A stretch of 64,000 bases of DNA, from assembly GCA_039619475.1 (NCBI GenBank), contig CM077115.1, positions 31,199,083-31,263,082 of the forward strand, given 5' to 3'. Positions 19,999-31,654 of this stretch are shown piece by piece. Made by a program: the position numbers and the translations under genes. Under the pieces are notes generated by a model, which saw only the letters and a list, made by a program, of their open reading frames with translations, made no database searches and was not told the origin of the DNA. Origin of the DNA: Icerya purchasi. Its lineage: Eukaryota; Arthropoda; Insecta; Hemiptera; Monophlebidae. The stretch's first letter is position 1; each line of letters starts with the position of its first letter.

Positions 19999-22480
19999 TC
20001 ATAAATTTATTTTTGATAATAAAATACGAATAAAAATGATTTCGAGAATTGTTTTCATCGATTTAACTGTTTCAACTGTTATATAAAATAATATTTTAAA
20101 CACAAGTACAATACGGTGTTAAATATCAGAATGACCTATGTGATTTTGAATCGTATATAAAGGAATACGCCATGACCACATAAAGCATGACCGAACAAAA
20201 GTCGGTTCATTGAGTAAACCAGCTGCGCCGATATCGCGAATTATTTTTTGCAACCAACATCAATTAGTCCAAATTAATAAAACGGGCGCAATTACGTCTC
20301 CGGTTGAATCTAGTTAGAAATTACGTACACATCCTGCAACTTTAAATAGACTTGCTAACTAACTAATGTTTCCAACGTGGCCGCGGGTTAAAAAATCACC
20401 TGTGTCGACTACAACCAATTACGGAGCATCGCCGTAAGGCAAAATCAGTCCAACGAGCGCACATGATAAAATATTTTCCTCAGAGAATAAATTGCCTTCG
20501 TACACTTTCAATTTATGCAAGTTTAACCGAGAAATGTAAAAATATTCATGTGATGCTGAACCCGGCTTTGCTCATTAGACTTTTGATAGTGATTGAAACG
20601 AAAAAATCAACAAAAGAGAACTTATCCCATATTTTGATGTTCTTTAAACTTTTGCTATGCTGGTATCAGAAGATTAACACTGCTATTTTCCGAATCATTC
20701 GATTAAATAATTTTGAACTCGGAAAAGTGAATGTACATCAGATAAAGTCCTCCCGAACAGCTACTAAACTAAATGCCAAAAGAACTCTAATCAAAGCCTG
20801 CGTCCATTGCTATTGTTTAATAAATAGCATTGTCTCTAAGCTGCGCAATGGTCGCCGTTTGCTTCACTAGTTCCTCGCGGCTCGCATAAAAATTCTAAAT
20901 ATTTCAAGAAATAAAGAACACATAAACCAATAATAATGAAACTAATAATAAGCTAGTGGCGAAATAGTCTAGTGGAAACGGAAAAAGGAAAAAAGAAAAA
21001 GGTGATATCTTTCTCTAGCGAGAAGAATCCTAACAGGCGAGGTTCGTGCGCTGTTAAATATTTCCCTCGATTACGCTACGATAGCCTTCTAGGCGTAGTT
21101 TGTCTCGGCCAGATTTATATTTTCCTATCTCTTCATTTTAAGAAAAACTCGTGCCTTACTACAAATAAAACCCTTATTCCGGCTCTTATAAAAGTAATTT
21201 TATAACACTGTCCTCAACTATTTAGACTTCTTTTAAAATCCAATAAAATTTGCGTGAATTCGAGAGAGAGAGAGAAAAAAAGCCAAAAAGCCAAACAAAC
21301 AATGGTACTTAAAGATTTCTTGCGAGCAACGTTGGTGTGGAAGAGATAGTAATTTTTCTGTCTGTTTACGAGAGGGAAGCTAACGCTAACGACAGGAAGC
21401 TGAAAAGTTGGGGTCAAATTTTTTATTATTTAACATTTTTTTAAGCCTACGACGTTCCAGAATAAAGTACTACCTGATAGAATTTGAACGTGGCGCCGTT
21501 GCAAAACTTTTTAAATTACTCGCACGAAATGCGCTTCCAGAAGCGGGGACGATTCTGTAAATTCTCCCCGAAAAAGATGGTTCCCGATTGAAGAAGAAGA
21601 ACAACAACAACAAAGATGGAACGGAGAAGTAGGTGGGGGTGACGACGACATTTAAAATGTATGCGAGAGAAATGTGTTTCGGGAAATAGTTTCAAATTCA
21701 AAATTTGAATCATGTTTATCTTTTTTATATTTCTCTAGTTTACGTCCGTCGGGAAGGTAAAAGGTTTAAAATGTCGTTTATTTCGTTGGTTTTTTCGAAA
21801 AATAACATAACCAAAAACTAAGTTCGACAAAAAATGTGTGTTTAATTCAGCGTGTTTATATGTGACACTCAGATCAGTCGATCGCTAACCTCTGACGAGA
21901 TTATTTAAACAATGGACACAGCGCGCGACAATGAAAAAATCACTTAGAACTAGATTATCGAATAAATCAATCGAGAGCGATACCGCTGTAAAAACATGTA
22001 GTAATTAATACGGTCTTAAAATTTAATCCAAACTGGAGAAGAGCGAATAAAAACAGATTAAAATATAGAATTTACTCCAAAAACCGATTTCAAATAAGTG
22101 CACGCAGATTAAAAAGACTGCTCAATTGTATACGTTTTTTTGCTTTATGCGATTGTGTTAGACTGAAGCACCTCAATCATCCAAACAGTCGGCTTAATCA
22201 CGGATCTGAATGCCGGTGAAGAAAGCCTAAACGGAAAATCGATCTTACTATCTAAACAAGTGATTTTTAAACGGATAATAACGTTATTTCTAATTAGAAT
22301 CGTTCAATATGACATGTAGCGGCTGTTTTTATTTATTCGATAAAGCATGTTTGACAGAAGCAGGTAATTAAGCTTTTGCGATGCAAGTCGTTCTACGTAA
22401 ACTAATAAATAATAAAAAGGTACAGAAGAAATAAATTATAAAGAATTTTTCCATTCAACACTGCAAATTTGCTTTTATTT
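19999..22480. other. No recognised gene
   Basis: The longest frame (20463-20870, 135 codons, plus) has no family motif, no signal peptide and the composition of its surroundings; I treat it as chance. A GA microsatellite is at 21262-21276 and a CAA run at 21600-21613. Confidence 0.5.
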
Positions 22481-23310
22481 ATTTACTTTTTTTTTCCCAC
22501 GAAGGGCTTTAATAACCGAAAAGAAAATGAGTGTGTAAAATAGACAGTGAAAATGCGAAAGATGCATTATAGGGACGGTAAGACATCAAAAGGCTTAAGA
22601 ATTGAGAATAAAACTGATACCTTTTAATAGAAATAAAAGAACACATTCGAAGAAAATACGATCGTGGCATTATCAGACCGGAATATTATCCGGATGACGA
22701 AAGGACAAGATATCGTAAAGAAGCTTAAAACGAAATAGAAGAAGAGAGGCTCACAGTAAACTATGGCTATATCGAAGGTGACAGATATCGTAGACCGTCC
22801 GAGATTTTGGTAAGTCCTAGTAGCGGGGCTGAAAAGGAGGAGATTTGGTTACGTATATAAAAAACGACTACAGAATAGAAAAAAATGAATCGCGCCATTA
22901 CCAAAATGGGAGTGGGGTTATTCTTAGGCAGAAAATTAATATTAACGGAAGAGGATTTTGAAAGGAAACTACCGATGACTAGAGGAATCCAGAAAATGCC
23001 AATTCGGAGAGAACGAGAGATGAATAGTCTACGAACATGCACTTTATTATATGCGATATGCTCTTTATATTAGCGTCAGAATATGCACTTTATTATATGT
23101 TGGTTTTTTTTAATGGGTTCGTCAACATGGACATTGGCCCAAAAACAGTGGAACAGAGGGGTAAGAGAGACTCAGATCTTTACACGATCAGAGATAGCCG
23201 ACAGAAAGGAACCAAGAGCTAGAATAACCGAAGGAGAAAGAAGAGAGAGAATGAATGAAGCACAGTATGGAGCGGGAATACCGGTTTGTAAGAGGAAAGA
23301 ATAAAAAGAA
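22481..23310 (-). repeat. Family R copies (purine-rich block, probably composite)
   Basis: T-run at 22487-22496, then purine-rich DNA. A second leader is at 23102-23160 (TTTTTTTTAATGGGTTCGTC, AACATGGACATTGGCCC). The segment 23107-23297 matches 36717-36896 closely (AGAGATAGCCGACA, GGAGAAAGAAGAGAGAGAATGAA/CGAAGCAC). 22890-22965 resembles 27957-28015 (CATTACCAAAA...GGGG..AGG..CAGAAAAT). No coding motif on either strand. Confidence 0.5.
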
Positions 23311-23460
23311 GCTTGTTCAGTTGATAATTACGAACAACCGAACATTATATGATCGGATTATACGTTATATGCTTTAAATTAGCTTCATTTTTTTTTTTTT
23401 TTATGTAATTTTGGAATCCATTTTTCACCTACTTAACGATGTCGGAATGAGTTGAAATTT

Positions 23461-23906
23461 TTAGTAATTGTCAGAACTCGATGACAATGCAATATGTTAT
23501 GCAGAAAAAAACACCCATAAATAAATTTAAAAAATGTAAATAATAATTATCGAGACAATTTTTTATTTCCATAAAGAACACGGCGGCTTGACGGAATCAA
23601 CCTCAGTCGGTTTCATTATGTTTCCCGTCACAATGCGGCAGCTTGGAGAAAAATAATGTAGCCCTGGCCTCGTTATGCTTTCCAGCGCAATGTGGAAGCC
23701 GGTCTTTTTTTTTTACAAGCCGCTGCATCCTGACGGGAAACATGATGAAAGCGGCTGAGGTTTCTTTCGTCAAGCTGCTGTATTTTTGATGGAAATAAAA
23801 AATTGTTCCGTTTATAAATATTTACATTTTTTAAATTTATTTGTGGGTGTAGGCGCGTTTTTTTTTGCATAATATTGCATTGTCATCGGATTCTGACCAT
23901 TAGTAA
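23461..23906. mobile_element. Foldback MITE candidate, about 446 bp
   Basis: The left arm (about 23461-23646) and right arm (about 23716-23906) are inverted copies. Shared blocks include GATGACAATGCAATAT, AAATAAATTTAAAAAATGTA, ACAATTTTTTATTTCCAT and a CATRATGTTTCCCGTCA block. The arms are separated by about 70 bp. Ends read TTAGTAATTGTCAGAA and, inverted, TTACTAATGGTCAGAA. No clean TSD could be read because the right edge abuts a T-run. Confidence 0.65.
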
Positions 23907-24175
23907 ATTTTTTTTTTTTTTTGGGGGGCCTGTCAACCGGGGACCTTTACCCAAAAACAATTAGAATAGGAAGAATTCAATTATATCTTCATACGATAAT
24001 GTTGTTAAGAAAAAGGAACAAATAATAGGAACAATCTGTGGAGAGGGAAAATGGAGTAGGAAGACCAAGTCTCAGCAAACTGAAGTAGAAAGCAGAGCAC
24101 TCAGCAGAAAGAGATGAAATTAGTAAAAATTTCAAATAATTCGGATGTGTCCGGAAGTAGGTGAAAATGGATTTC
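23907..24175 (-). repeat. Family R copy
   Basis: Poly(T), then GGGGGGCCTGTCAACCGGGG, ACCTTTACCCAAAAACAATT, then purine-rich sequence including AAAAAGGAACAAATAATAGG, which also occurs at 54526-54545 with one change. This copy best shows the family leader. Confidence 0.6.
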
Positions 24176-24321
24176 AATTGTGCTGTTTTGTATTCTTAAA
24201 TTTACTGGAAGGTTGAAAACTGTAGATGCAACGGAATTAAGTACGGCTTTAGTTAAATGCAAAAAAATAATTATAATCAAATATGATCATTCTGTTACAT
24301 TTCCTGCACGATTAAAAAATT

Positions 24322-24762
24322 AAAAATAAATTTATAATTCTGAAAACTAAAAACAGATGTTTATATGTAAGATGCGCCTTAAAGCGTGAAATAATTTAAA
24401 TTCTTTTACAATATTAACCTAAAACAGGTGGACATTAATAATTAATTTCAATTCAAAATAAAGCATGATGGAGTGATTTTGTCAGTAGTCACATGCAGCC
24501 CTTCAACAAATGTAAATGATATAAAACCACCCCGTGCCTTATTTTGAATTGAAATTAATTATTTACGCCCACCTCTGCGCACTCTTAGGTTAATATTGTA
24601 AACTTAAATTGTTATTTTGCGAATTAAAATTAATTATTAATATCCACTTCTTCACTCTTAAGTATTGTAAAAGAATTTAAATTATTTTAGGCTTTCTAGC
24701 GCATCTTACATATAAAGCATATCTGTTTTTTTAGGTTTTTTAAACTATAATTTTATTAAAAT
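24322..24762. mobile_element. Second foldback element with internally duplicated right arm
   Basis: The left arm (about 24322-24461) contains TATGTAAGATGCGC, ATAATTTAAATTCTTTTACA, AATATTAACCTAA and ATTAATTTCAATTCAAAATA. The right side carries the inverse of this sequence, with the inner part present twice in diverged form (24539-24600 and 24605-24685), followed by the inverse of the outer part (24690-24762). This makes a stem with one arm partly duplicated. No transposase; TSD not resolved. Confidence 0.6.
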
Positions 24763-24894
24763 TCATCGCTTAAAAGCTTTCCTACTTTTTTGATGCTTCA
24801 AAGTCGCGCTTGTTTTATTTGTGTAAAATAATTTGTCGTATTATATCGATCATGAAGAATTTTTACCCTCCGTGCTGTAACACATTAAGTGTGT

Positions 24895-25330
24895 TTTATG
24901 TTTTGTTTTTTTTTATGGGTTTATTAGCTAAGGGAATGCGAAGAAGGACAAAAAATAAAGATGCATTATTAAAAGGTTGTAAGGCGATAGAGGATGAAAT
25001 CGAGGGCAGAAATAACAGAAGCAGAGGGAAATGAGAAAATATAAGAAGCACCGATGATACAGGGAAGGAGGATATCGAGTTTTAGTAGAGAAGAGTTAAC
25101 GATTGTTCAAGAGAAATGGTCGAATATTTAAATAAAACACGTATGATATTAATTTCCGACGGAAAGTAATTAGAAGAGGCGAAAAGGAGAAAATTGGAGT
25201 AGAAGCAGGTGAAAACCGAGAAAATGGTGCGGACAGGAGATTATGATTGAAGCAAAGGCGACAAATAGTCAAGATTGCTGGGAGAGTGTTTGTTTACAGA
25301 TGATAAAAGAGACTTGGTGAAACAATGTAC
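24895..25330 (-). repeat. Family R copy, degraded
   Basis: A T-rich run with ATGGGTTTATTAGCTAAGGG at 24905-24935 is followed by purine-rich sequence to about 25330. It is more diverged than other copies. Confidence 0.35.
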
Positions 25331-27469
25331 AGCTAAAACTTTACAAGTCTATCTTCAGCGTAGATTAAATTTTTCGTTGTAATCCGAATTGCGTTTATGA
25401 TCCTGAATAGGTTACAACTTCTGAACCTTTGGTACAGACGAATCGCGGGAAGAAAAAATAAATAGGGTTAAGGATCACGCAGCTGACCGAATTTGAGAGA
25501 CAAAAACGGTCATGGATTAAAATTGATTAAAGCAAATTAAAGGAAAAATTTAAAAAAATAATTAGTTTTTGAATTATGGACACTGTTTATGCAGTTTTTC
25601 CTATCTATCGCCGTAATTTACACGACTGCAATCGATAAAACAGATACGTGGTAAAACAGAGCAAGGAACAACTTTCTAAAACCAGTTCATTTTCTCACTG
25701 TTTACTTTCGGTTTGTTTTTTTAATCGCTTATTCGTATTTCAGCTTTTCTTGTTTTAAAAGCTTTTTGATTTCATTAATTTAAGCATCCTATCGAAAAAA
25801 GCAACAAACAAAAACGAATCGTTTAAATTTTCCTAATTTCGAGAGTTAATTTCGTCGATTGCGCTAACAAAAAATATGTCGCATTTTTTCAACATTTTGT
25901 TTTAACTACCCCCGCCGGAGTCATATTTGTTAGCGAGCAAAAGTTTTAGAAAGAAAAAAAAAAAAAACAGATAAAGACGCTATAAAGTAGGAATGTAGGC
26001 GCCAGTCGTTTGGCCAGTGGAAAATAAGTAAGAAAAAATTTTCGGGAAACTGTCCGAATGATTCGTTCGAGCAAAAGTAAAGTTCAGCTCTTTTCCGGTT
26101 AACTTGTCACTTATAGAACCGGACCATCCTCTTGGGGCATGCGAGCTTTAATACTCCGTTCGATTGTTGCATTTCTTTTTCCCTTCGCTTTTAACATAAG
26201 TAGCTCTTATTTGTTTATTTTTAAAGTTTAGGTGAGCCATAATTTTCCAAACTGAATGCCGCTTATGCATAATAAAAAAAAGAAAAGGAAGATCCAGATA
26301 AAAATTAAGTTGTTGCGAAAAGTTCAAGTTTTGGCGTGCCGAAGTCATCCACTTTTAGAACTGATCCGGACCGAAAACTTACGTAAGGTCCGGTTCGCAA
26401 AAACTTTCGATACCTTTGCACCGTTAATAATTTCGTCACTTACAGCCACAGTGCGGTTTTTTCTTCATATCAGTTTCGTATTTGATGCACTTTAAATAAT
26501 ATTTGTTTCGCGATACTTTTCTTTTCGAAAAAGTTCATAATTTCCGCATTTTCTAAAAAAAATAGACATTTCTCGACTATCGGTAATTTCTAAAAAGTTT
26601 CCCATCATCGTGAAACTTTTTTAACGCTTATCTAATTACATGTTCTCGCGTTAATTTATTTTATTAATTCGGCGGCGCTAATATGATATTTAGACGACGG
26701 ATAAAAGCTTCGATAGGTTGACTATCAAAAAAAACAAACAAGAGAATAATAATAATGACAAAAATACATTCATTTGTGAATAAGCATTTTTTTATTCGTT
26801 TGGGATATGTCTTCGGCTGAGCACGCCCTGTAGTTTCGTGGACTATGAATGTCACTAAAATGTCACACTGACCAGTACATCAAAAGCATTTGAGTTCATC
26901 AATCATTATTACTAAAAGTAAAATTCTACCCGCATCACAATATCAATTTTTTTCATCGCTGGAAGAATTGTTTTACACGGTGCCCGGAATGTACACACGA
27001 TTCTTCAATGAACTGCTTGCTCGTTCATTTGGCACAAGATCATTTGCGCCACTTCCTTTTCTTAAGATTTTGCTAAGTAACAGTGATTTTTCGACATTAG
27101 GAAAAGTCTAGCGAGATTCTATCGCAGAAACATATTTTCGTTTTACACCGTCTTTCCGATAGTGGAGCGCCTATTTAACAGTCAGGATTTTCACTTTCTT
27201 CTTTTTACGTATTTCTGTCATTAGTCAGTATCGTATCATCATTAGCGGAGCATCAATTCACTCTCACACGCACCCTCCCGCTCAGGTAATTATTTGTTTC
27301 ATTTGAAATATATAATTACCTGAGAAATGTGTAGCGCACACGTATTACGATCATCACGTGGTTACGACCGCTATTCCGCTATTGAGGGAAAAATTTTAAT
27401 CATAATTAATGGTTTTCATTAAAGCAAATTAGGCGAATTTGTCAATTCTAAAAATTTAATTTTTTTTAG
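25331..27469. other. No recognised gene
   Basis: AT-rich, with no protein motif, long tandem repeat or tRNA-like box that I can support. Confidence 0.5.
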
Positions 27470-28420
27470 AAAGAGAAATGAGTCAGTTATATCTTGATAC
27501 GGTATCAAATTTGTCAGGAGAAAGAGACAAAGGAATACGAATTCGCAGCAAATTGGAATAGAAAGCAGAACGTTCGATTGAAAGAGATTAACATTTAATA
27601 AACACCGTTAATCAACATCGCAAACATGCTCTTCGTTTGAGAGGACAATATGGAGAAGAAAATGACGAAAAAAGGGAAAAGGAGAGTAAAATAATATAAG
27701 AACGAAGACGAATAACGGAGAAAACGACAGAACAACGAAATGAAGGAAACAAAGGGAACCCTATTGATTAGCAGGAAGACTAGGTTGAACAGGTAGATAG
27801 AAAAGAACAATTGTTAGAAAAAGAGGAAGTGTATATACATTCGATACCAAAATCTGAGATGAAAACCGTTACGCAGCGGAAGGAGATTAGAGGATGAGAT
27901 TTTTCATAAGAAAAGGAGTGGAAAGAACCAGCAACTCGAGCTAAGCAGTTCGCCGCTTCATTACCAAAAATACCCGAATGGGGCTAGGAACCCACAGAAA
28001 ATCAATTTGAACGGAATGGGAAGAAGAAAGAACATGGATAAACGGGCGCATATGGAGAATAAAAAAATCACAACAACAATCAGGGATAGGGGGAACAGAT
28101 GGCCTGAAGAGTAGCAGTATATTCAAAAATTTTGAGTAGAAAGGTGATCGGAGAAAATGAAAATAGCGGATCGTAGGATAGTTATTAATTTGTTTATGAA
28201 TATGGAACAGAAAGAAGGCAGACGAAAAGATTCTGAAAAATCAGAATTCGGAAAGATACCATCCGGCCTCTTAGTTCGATGAGATGAAAATTGAGAATTG
28301 ATAGTAGCGTGGAATTGTTATCTAATTAGGGCGTGTGGAAGAAATTTGGAGGGCGTAGGTATAGTAAATATTTTAGGAGGATGGTAAAGTTCGGTCGATG
28401 GATATTTAGTTACTCCTAAA
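27470..28420 (-). repeat. Family R copy, long
   Basis: Purine-rich throughout. GTCAGTTATATCTTGATACG at 27482 matches 54487 (GTCAGTTATATTTAAATCCG). The segment 27780-27860 (TAGGTTGAACAG, TTAGAAAAAGAGGAAG, TTCGATACCAAAATCTGA) matches 54847-54920. This indicates a unit of at least 450 bp shared by the two loci. No coding motif. Confidence 0.5.
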
Positions 28421-28440
28421 GCGACTGCTAGTGTAATAGA

Positions 28441-28478
28441 TAGTCTCCGACGCTTATGAGTACGGCACTATAAAGAAA
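28441..28478 (+). repeat. SINE-A 3' tail fragment
   Basis: TCTCCGACGCTTATGAGTAC then GGCACTATAAAGAAAG corresponds to the last 40 bp of SINE-A (ending GGCACTATAAAGAAGAAG) in plus orientation. The DNA before it does not match the SINE body, so this may be the 3' end of a partner LINE sharing that tail. Confidence 0.6.
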
Positions 28479-30440
28479 GCGACTGGTAGATTGCGAAGCT
28501 TTGATCACAAAGTGTTGAACCGTATAAAAGCAGATTCGGAGGTTGGTACATTTTATTGGTAGATTTTACCGCATCAAATTTGAACTTCTATACTTTTTTT
28601 TAAAGTTAAGCACGCGCTGTGTTTTGCTTTGGACCGAATTTCCTCAATATTTCATCCAGCATCATCGATAGTTGAGGGAATTTTTTATCGATTTATTTAA
28701 TGTATCTACTTTTTTTTATTTATTAATTATTACGTGACTAATTCATTAATTTATTTCTTTTTTATTTTTTTTTGCACTTTTTCAACTGGCCACTCAACTC
28801 ACTTTTTCCTTTATATTTTTATATAATTATATTCAACCGTCTTCTTCGATGTGAAGGACATAAACAGATTTTTCCCCAGTTCTTGTAAATATCAGTAAAT
28901 TATCTTAAAGAAACATAGCATATCATTCGGCAAAATGCGTCCTACGGTTATATATATATTGTTTATTACTTCGCGTCGCCGAATAATATGTTCAGTCGAA
29001 TCTCCCTTTACATTTGCATAAATTGAACTCAATTTTGTTCCAACTTTACATAAATTTCTTCAAACGCGGCCCATTATTTGAAAAAATTTGCGTACGAATT
29101 CTCTGCTTGGTAAGCTATATATCTTTTCCCGTACGTTTTTTTCTATTCGAAATATTTTTCTGCTCAAAAAATGTCGTACTTGGTTTAGAACTCTATTTAT
29201 CGTTTTTCATTCTGTCACGATGTTCTCACCTTCGCGACCGCTTTGTCTACTGCATCGTTGCACTCTTGCCATTTATACTTCTATAATTGGAATGAACTGT
29301 TTCTGTTTTGTTTTTTTTTTTCTTATTCTTTACAATCGGAATGGTATTATTCGTAATCTAAACAGCCTTCCATTCTAACGTTGCACAAGTCGTTCGTAAT
29401 GCTAACTTCCCTTGGTCTCCAATCTGAATGGAGAGACGAAAAATTGCCACAAGCAGACTTTTTACATTTCCCCCTTTCTAATTGGAATTCGATTTAACAA
29501 AATGTAACTTATTTTAGTCTAATGAAGTTTTCGGAGGTTTTTAATATGCGCGGTATGCTAACCTAGCCCGGAAGAATTTTGTTAGTAATTGTTACGGTAT
29601 AAACTATTTTTTAGTATTTTTAGTAAACCCGCATTAGATTAAACTTTTAGCAGATGGTAACATTTTCGTTTTTGTTATTTTGAGAACGAACTCGGAGTAT
29701 TGTCATCAACACAGCATCGCTTTATTTCTTTCCTTTTTAATGTTCTCACTAGCGTGCCGAAGTGGAGGTATTTTAAATGAGATCTAATTATTTATATGCG
29801 AGTGCTTATTGTCAAGCGTATATTTGATGCGATTCCTAACTCTACTTTCCATGTCTCGCTCGTAAGTCTAGTAAGTGCAGTTCGGATTTCGCGCGTAATT
29901 CACAGTCATTTTTTACTCGTAGTTGACACCTTCAACTATTTTTAGGAGACTCGAAGTACAGTAATTTAATGGTGCATATAAATACATGTTTTAGATTTTT
30001 CTCGCACATTTTGCGTATTTTAAGGAGGGTTGTACAGCATATTTCCGATAATTGTATATTATGAAGAAAATTTCTACGCGCGCAATTATATATTTGAAAT
30101 TGTCGGAAAGATCAGAGAAAATGTTATATTAAATTTATAATTTGACGTAGAAAAAACGGCATCGACGAAAGGTTTATTATTTTTCAATTTATTAAAGTAG
30201 CGAAAATTTTAGACGGACTATCGGATGAAGTTTAAAAAAAGTCTCTTAACTCCATTTGAAGTGGCCTTACTTAAATATTTCTCGGTTTTGTCCTGCACTG
30301 TTATATATGGGGAGTATTTTATAAGACTGGAGATATTATTTTGGTTTGTGAAAAAAATTTCCATAATTGACAAGTGAAATAATGTTGTAGTTTCCTTCTT
30401 TTTTTTATGTAACCTAACGCAAGTGAAGTTTTCGGAAGGT
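28479..30440. other. No recognised gene
   Basis: AT-rich; several short hydrophobic frames (for example 29014-29378) without family motifs. Confidence 0.5.
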
Positions 30441-30545
30441 GTGAATGGGTAGCCGCGGGAATCGAACCACGATAGCCGCACCACAATTAATGATCGCTGG
30501 AATGTAAATTCGATGTAAGCACAGAAGTCATTTCTTAGCCAATCC
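30441..30545 (-). repeat. tRNA-like fragment, probably a SINE head
   Basis: On the minus strand a perfect B-box-type GGTTCGATTCCCGCGGCTAC is preceded, about 75 bp upstream, by an A-box-like TTGGCTAAGAAATGAC. The spacing is longer than in a tRNA and I cannot fold a full cloverleaf, so I call it a decayed SINE or tRNA pseudogene. It is not SINE-A or SINE-B. Confidence 0.4.
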
Positions 30546-31654
30546 TCACGATCGTCCGTTTAGAATTCTTCAGAAATAGAGACGCTAATGATCCTTAAGC
30601 ATTTGACTTTTTTGATTCGCTGAAGCGACTGATTATCTTACATTAAAACAGAAGGTTGGACAATTACGTTTCCGGCTGAAATTAATATCGATTTTGTCGA
30701 ATGACATGGCTGAGACCTGGCTTTTGGCGCTGGTTTTTACGATACGGTTTATTTTATCTTTTGTAAAAGTTTTGTTTTGAAGCTATTTTACTGCTGCCCT
30801 ACACAGTATAATATTACTAAATCATCAGTATATGACGATGCGTGCTATATCGAATACTGTATTATGAATGAAAGTGAGAAATTCATACGAATAAAAAAAA
30901 AATTGCACTTAGATCGTCATACTGATCTCCTATTTATCTAGGCGAAGATCGGCAGATTTGAGTCGAATAATTTGATATAAACTTATAAATAAAGTAGTTT
31001 CCGCTGTATCGCTATTTTTGAATTGATTACAGCTCTCCAATATGTAAGTTATGGGAGACTTTCCGCAAATCAAGAAAGCACACATGCAGTTGATTTAGTT
31101 GAAAACCTAAAATGTGTTTCTTGAGGTCGGTAGAGAAAGTTATGCAAAGTAGATATCTTCGAAGGCGGAAACCATACTGATATTTATCCAGGATTTTTCT
31201 TCTTTCCTTGTTAGAATACAGCCCCGCATAACAATAATGCTTTCCATTATTTTACAGAATATGTTTGTTAAAGAGTGATAGGCTGGCAGAGCTAGATGGT
31301 GACATTTTGTTTCTCAATTGTTTTTGCAGTCTGAAGAAAAATGTTAAATACGGTTGTATAAGAGATAACGATGTCTGCAATCTGGTTATATAGCGTAACT
31401 ACATAGATACCATCCAATTCAGGTATAAGCTTTTTCCAATAATGTTTTTCTGCATTCAGTTCAAGTTCATTCTGTTCCATAGCCAGGAGACGATTGCATA
31501 ACTATGAAGTATTAAAAATGAGAATTACCGCTGGAATTAAAAATGAAAATCCTAATATCGTTTTACTCCCTTCGATCGGAGCATGCTTCATAAAAGGAAA
31601 TAATCCCTACTATTGAAATCATAATTTCTGGTAAAGAAAAATTCAACATTAACA
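30546..31654. other. No recognised gene
   Basis: No motif that I can support. A short minus frame at 31292-31480 is not recognisable. Confidence 0.5.

Noticed and set aside
20463..20870. 135-codon plus frame
   Set aside because: No family resemblance, no regulatory context, composition like the surrounding DNA.
30441..30545. Possible functional tRNA gene on the minus strand
   Set aside because: Good B-box but A-to-B spacing is too long and no cloverleaf closes; kept only as a SINE-like fragment.
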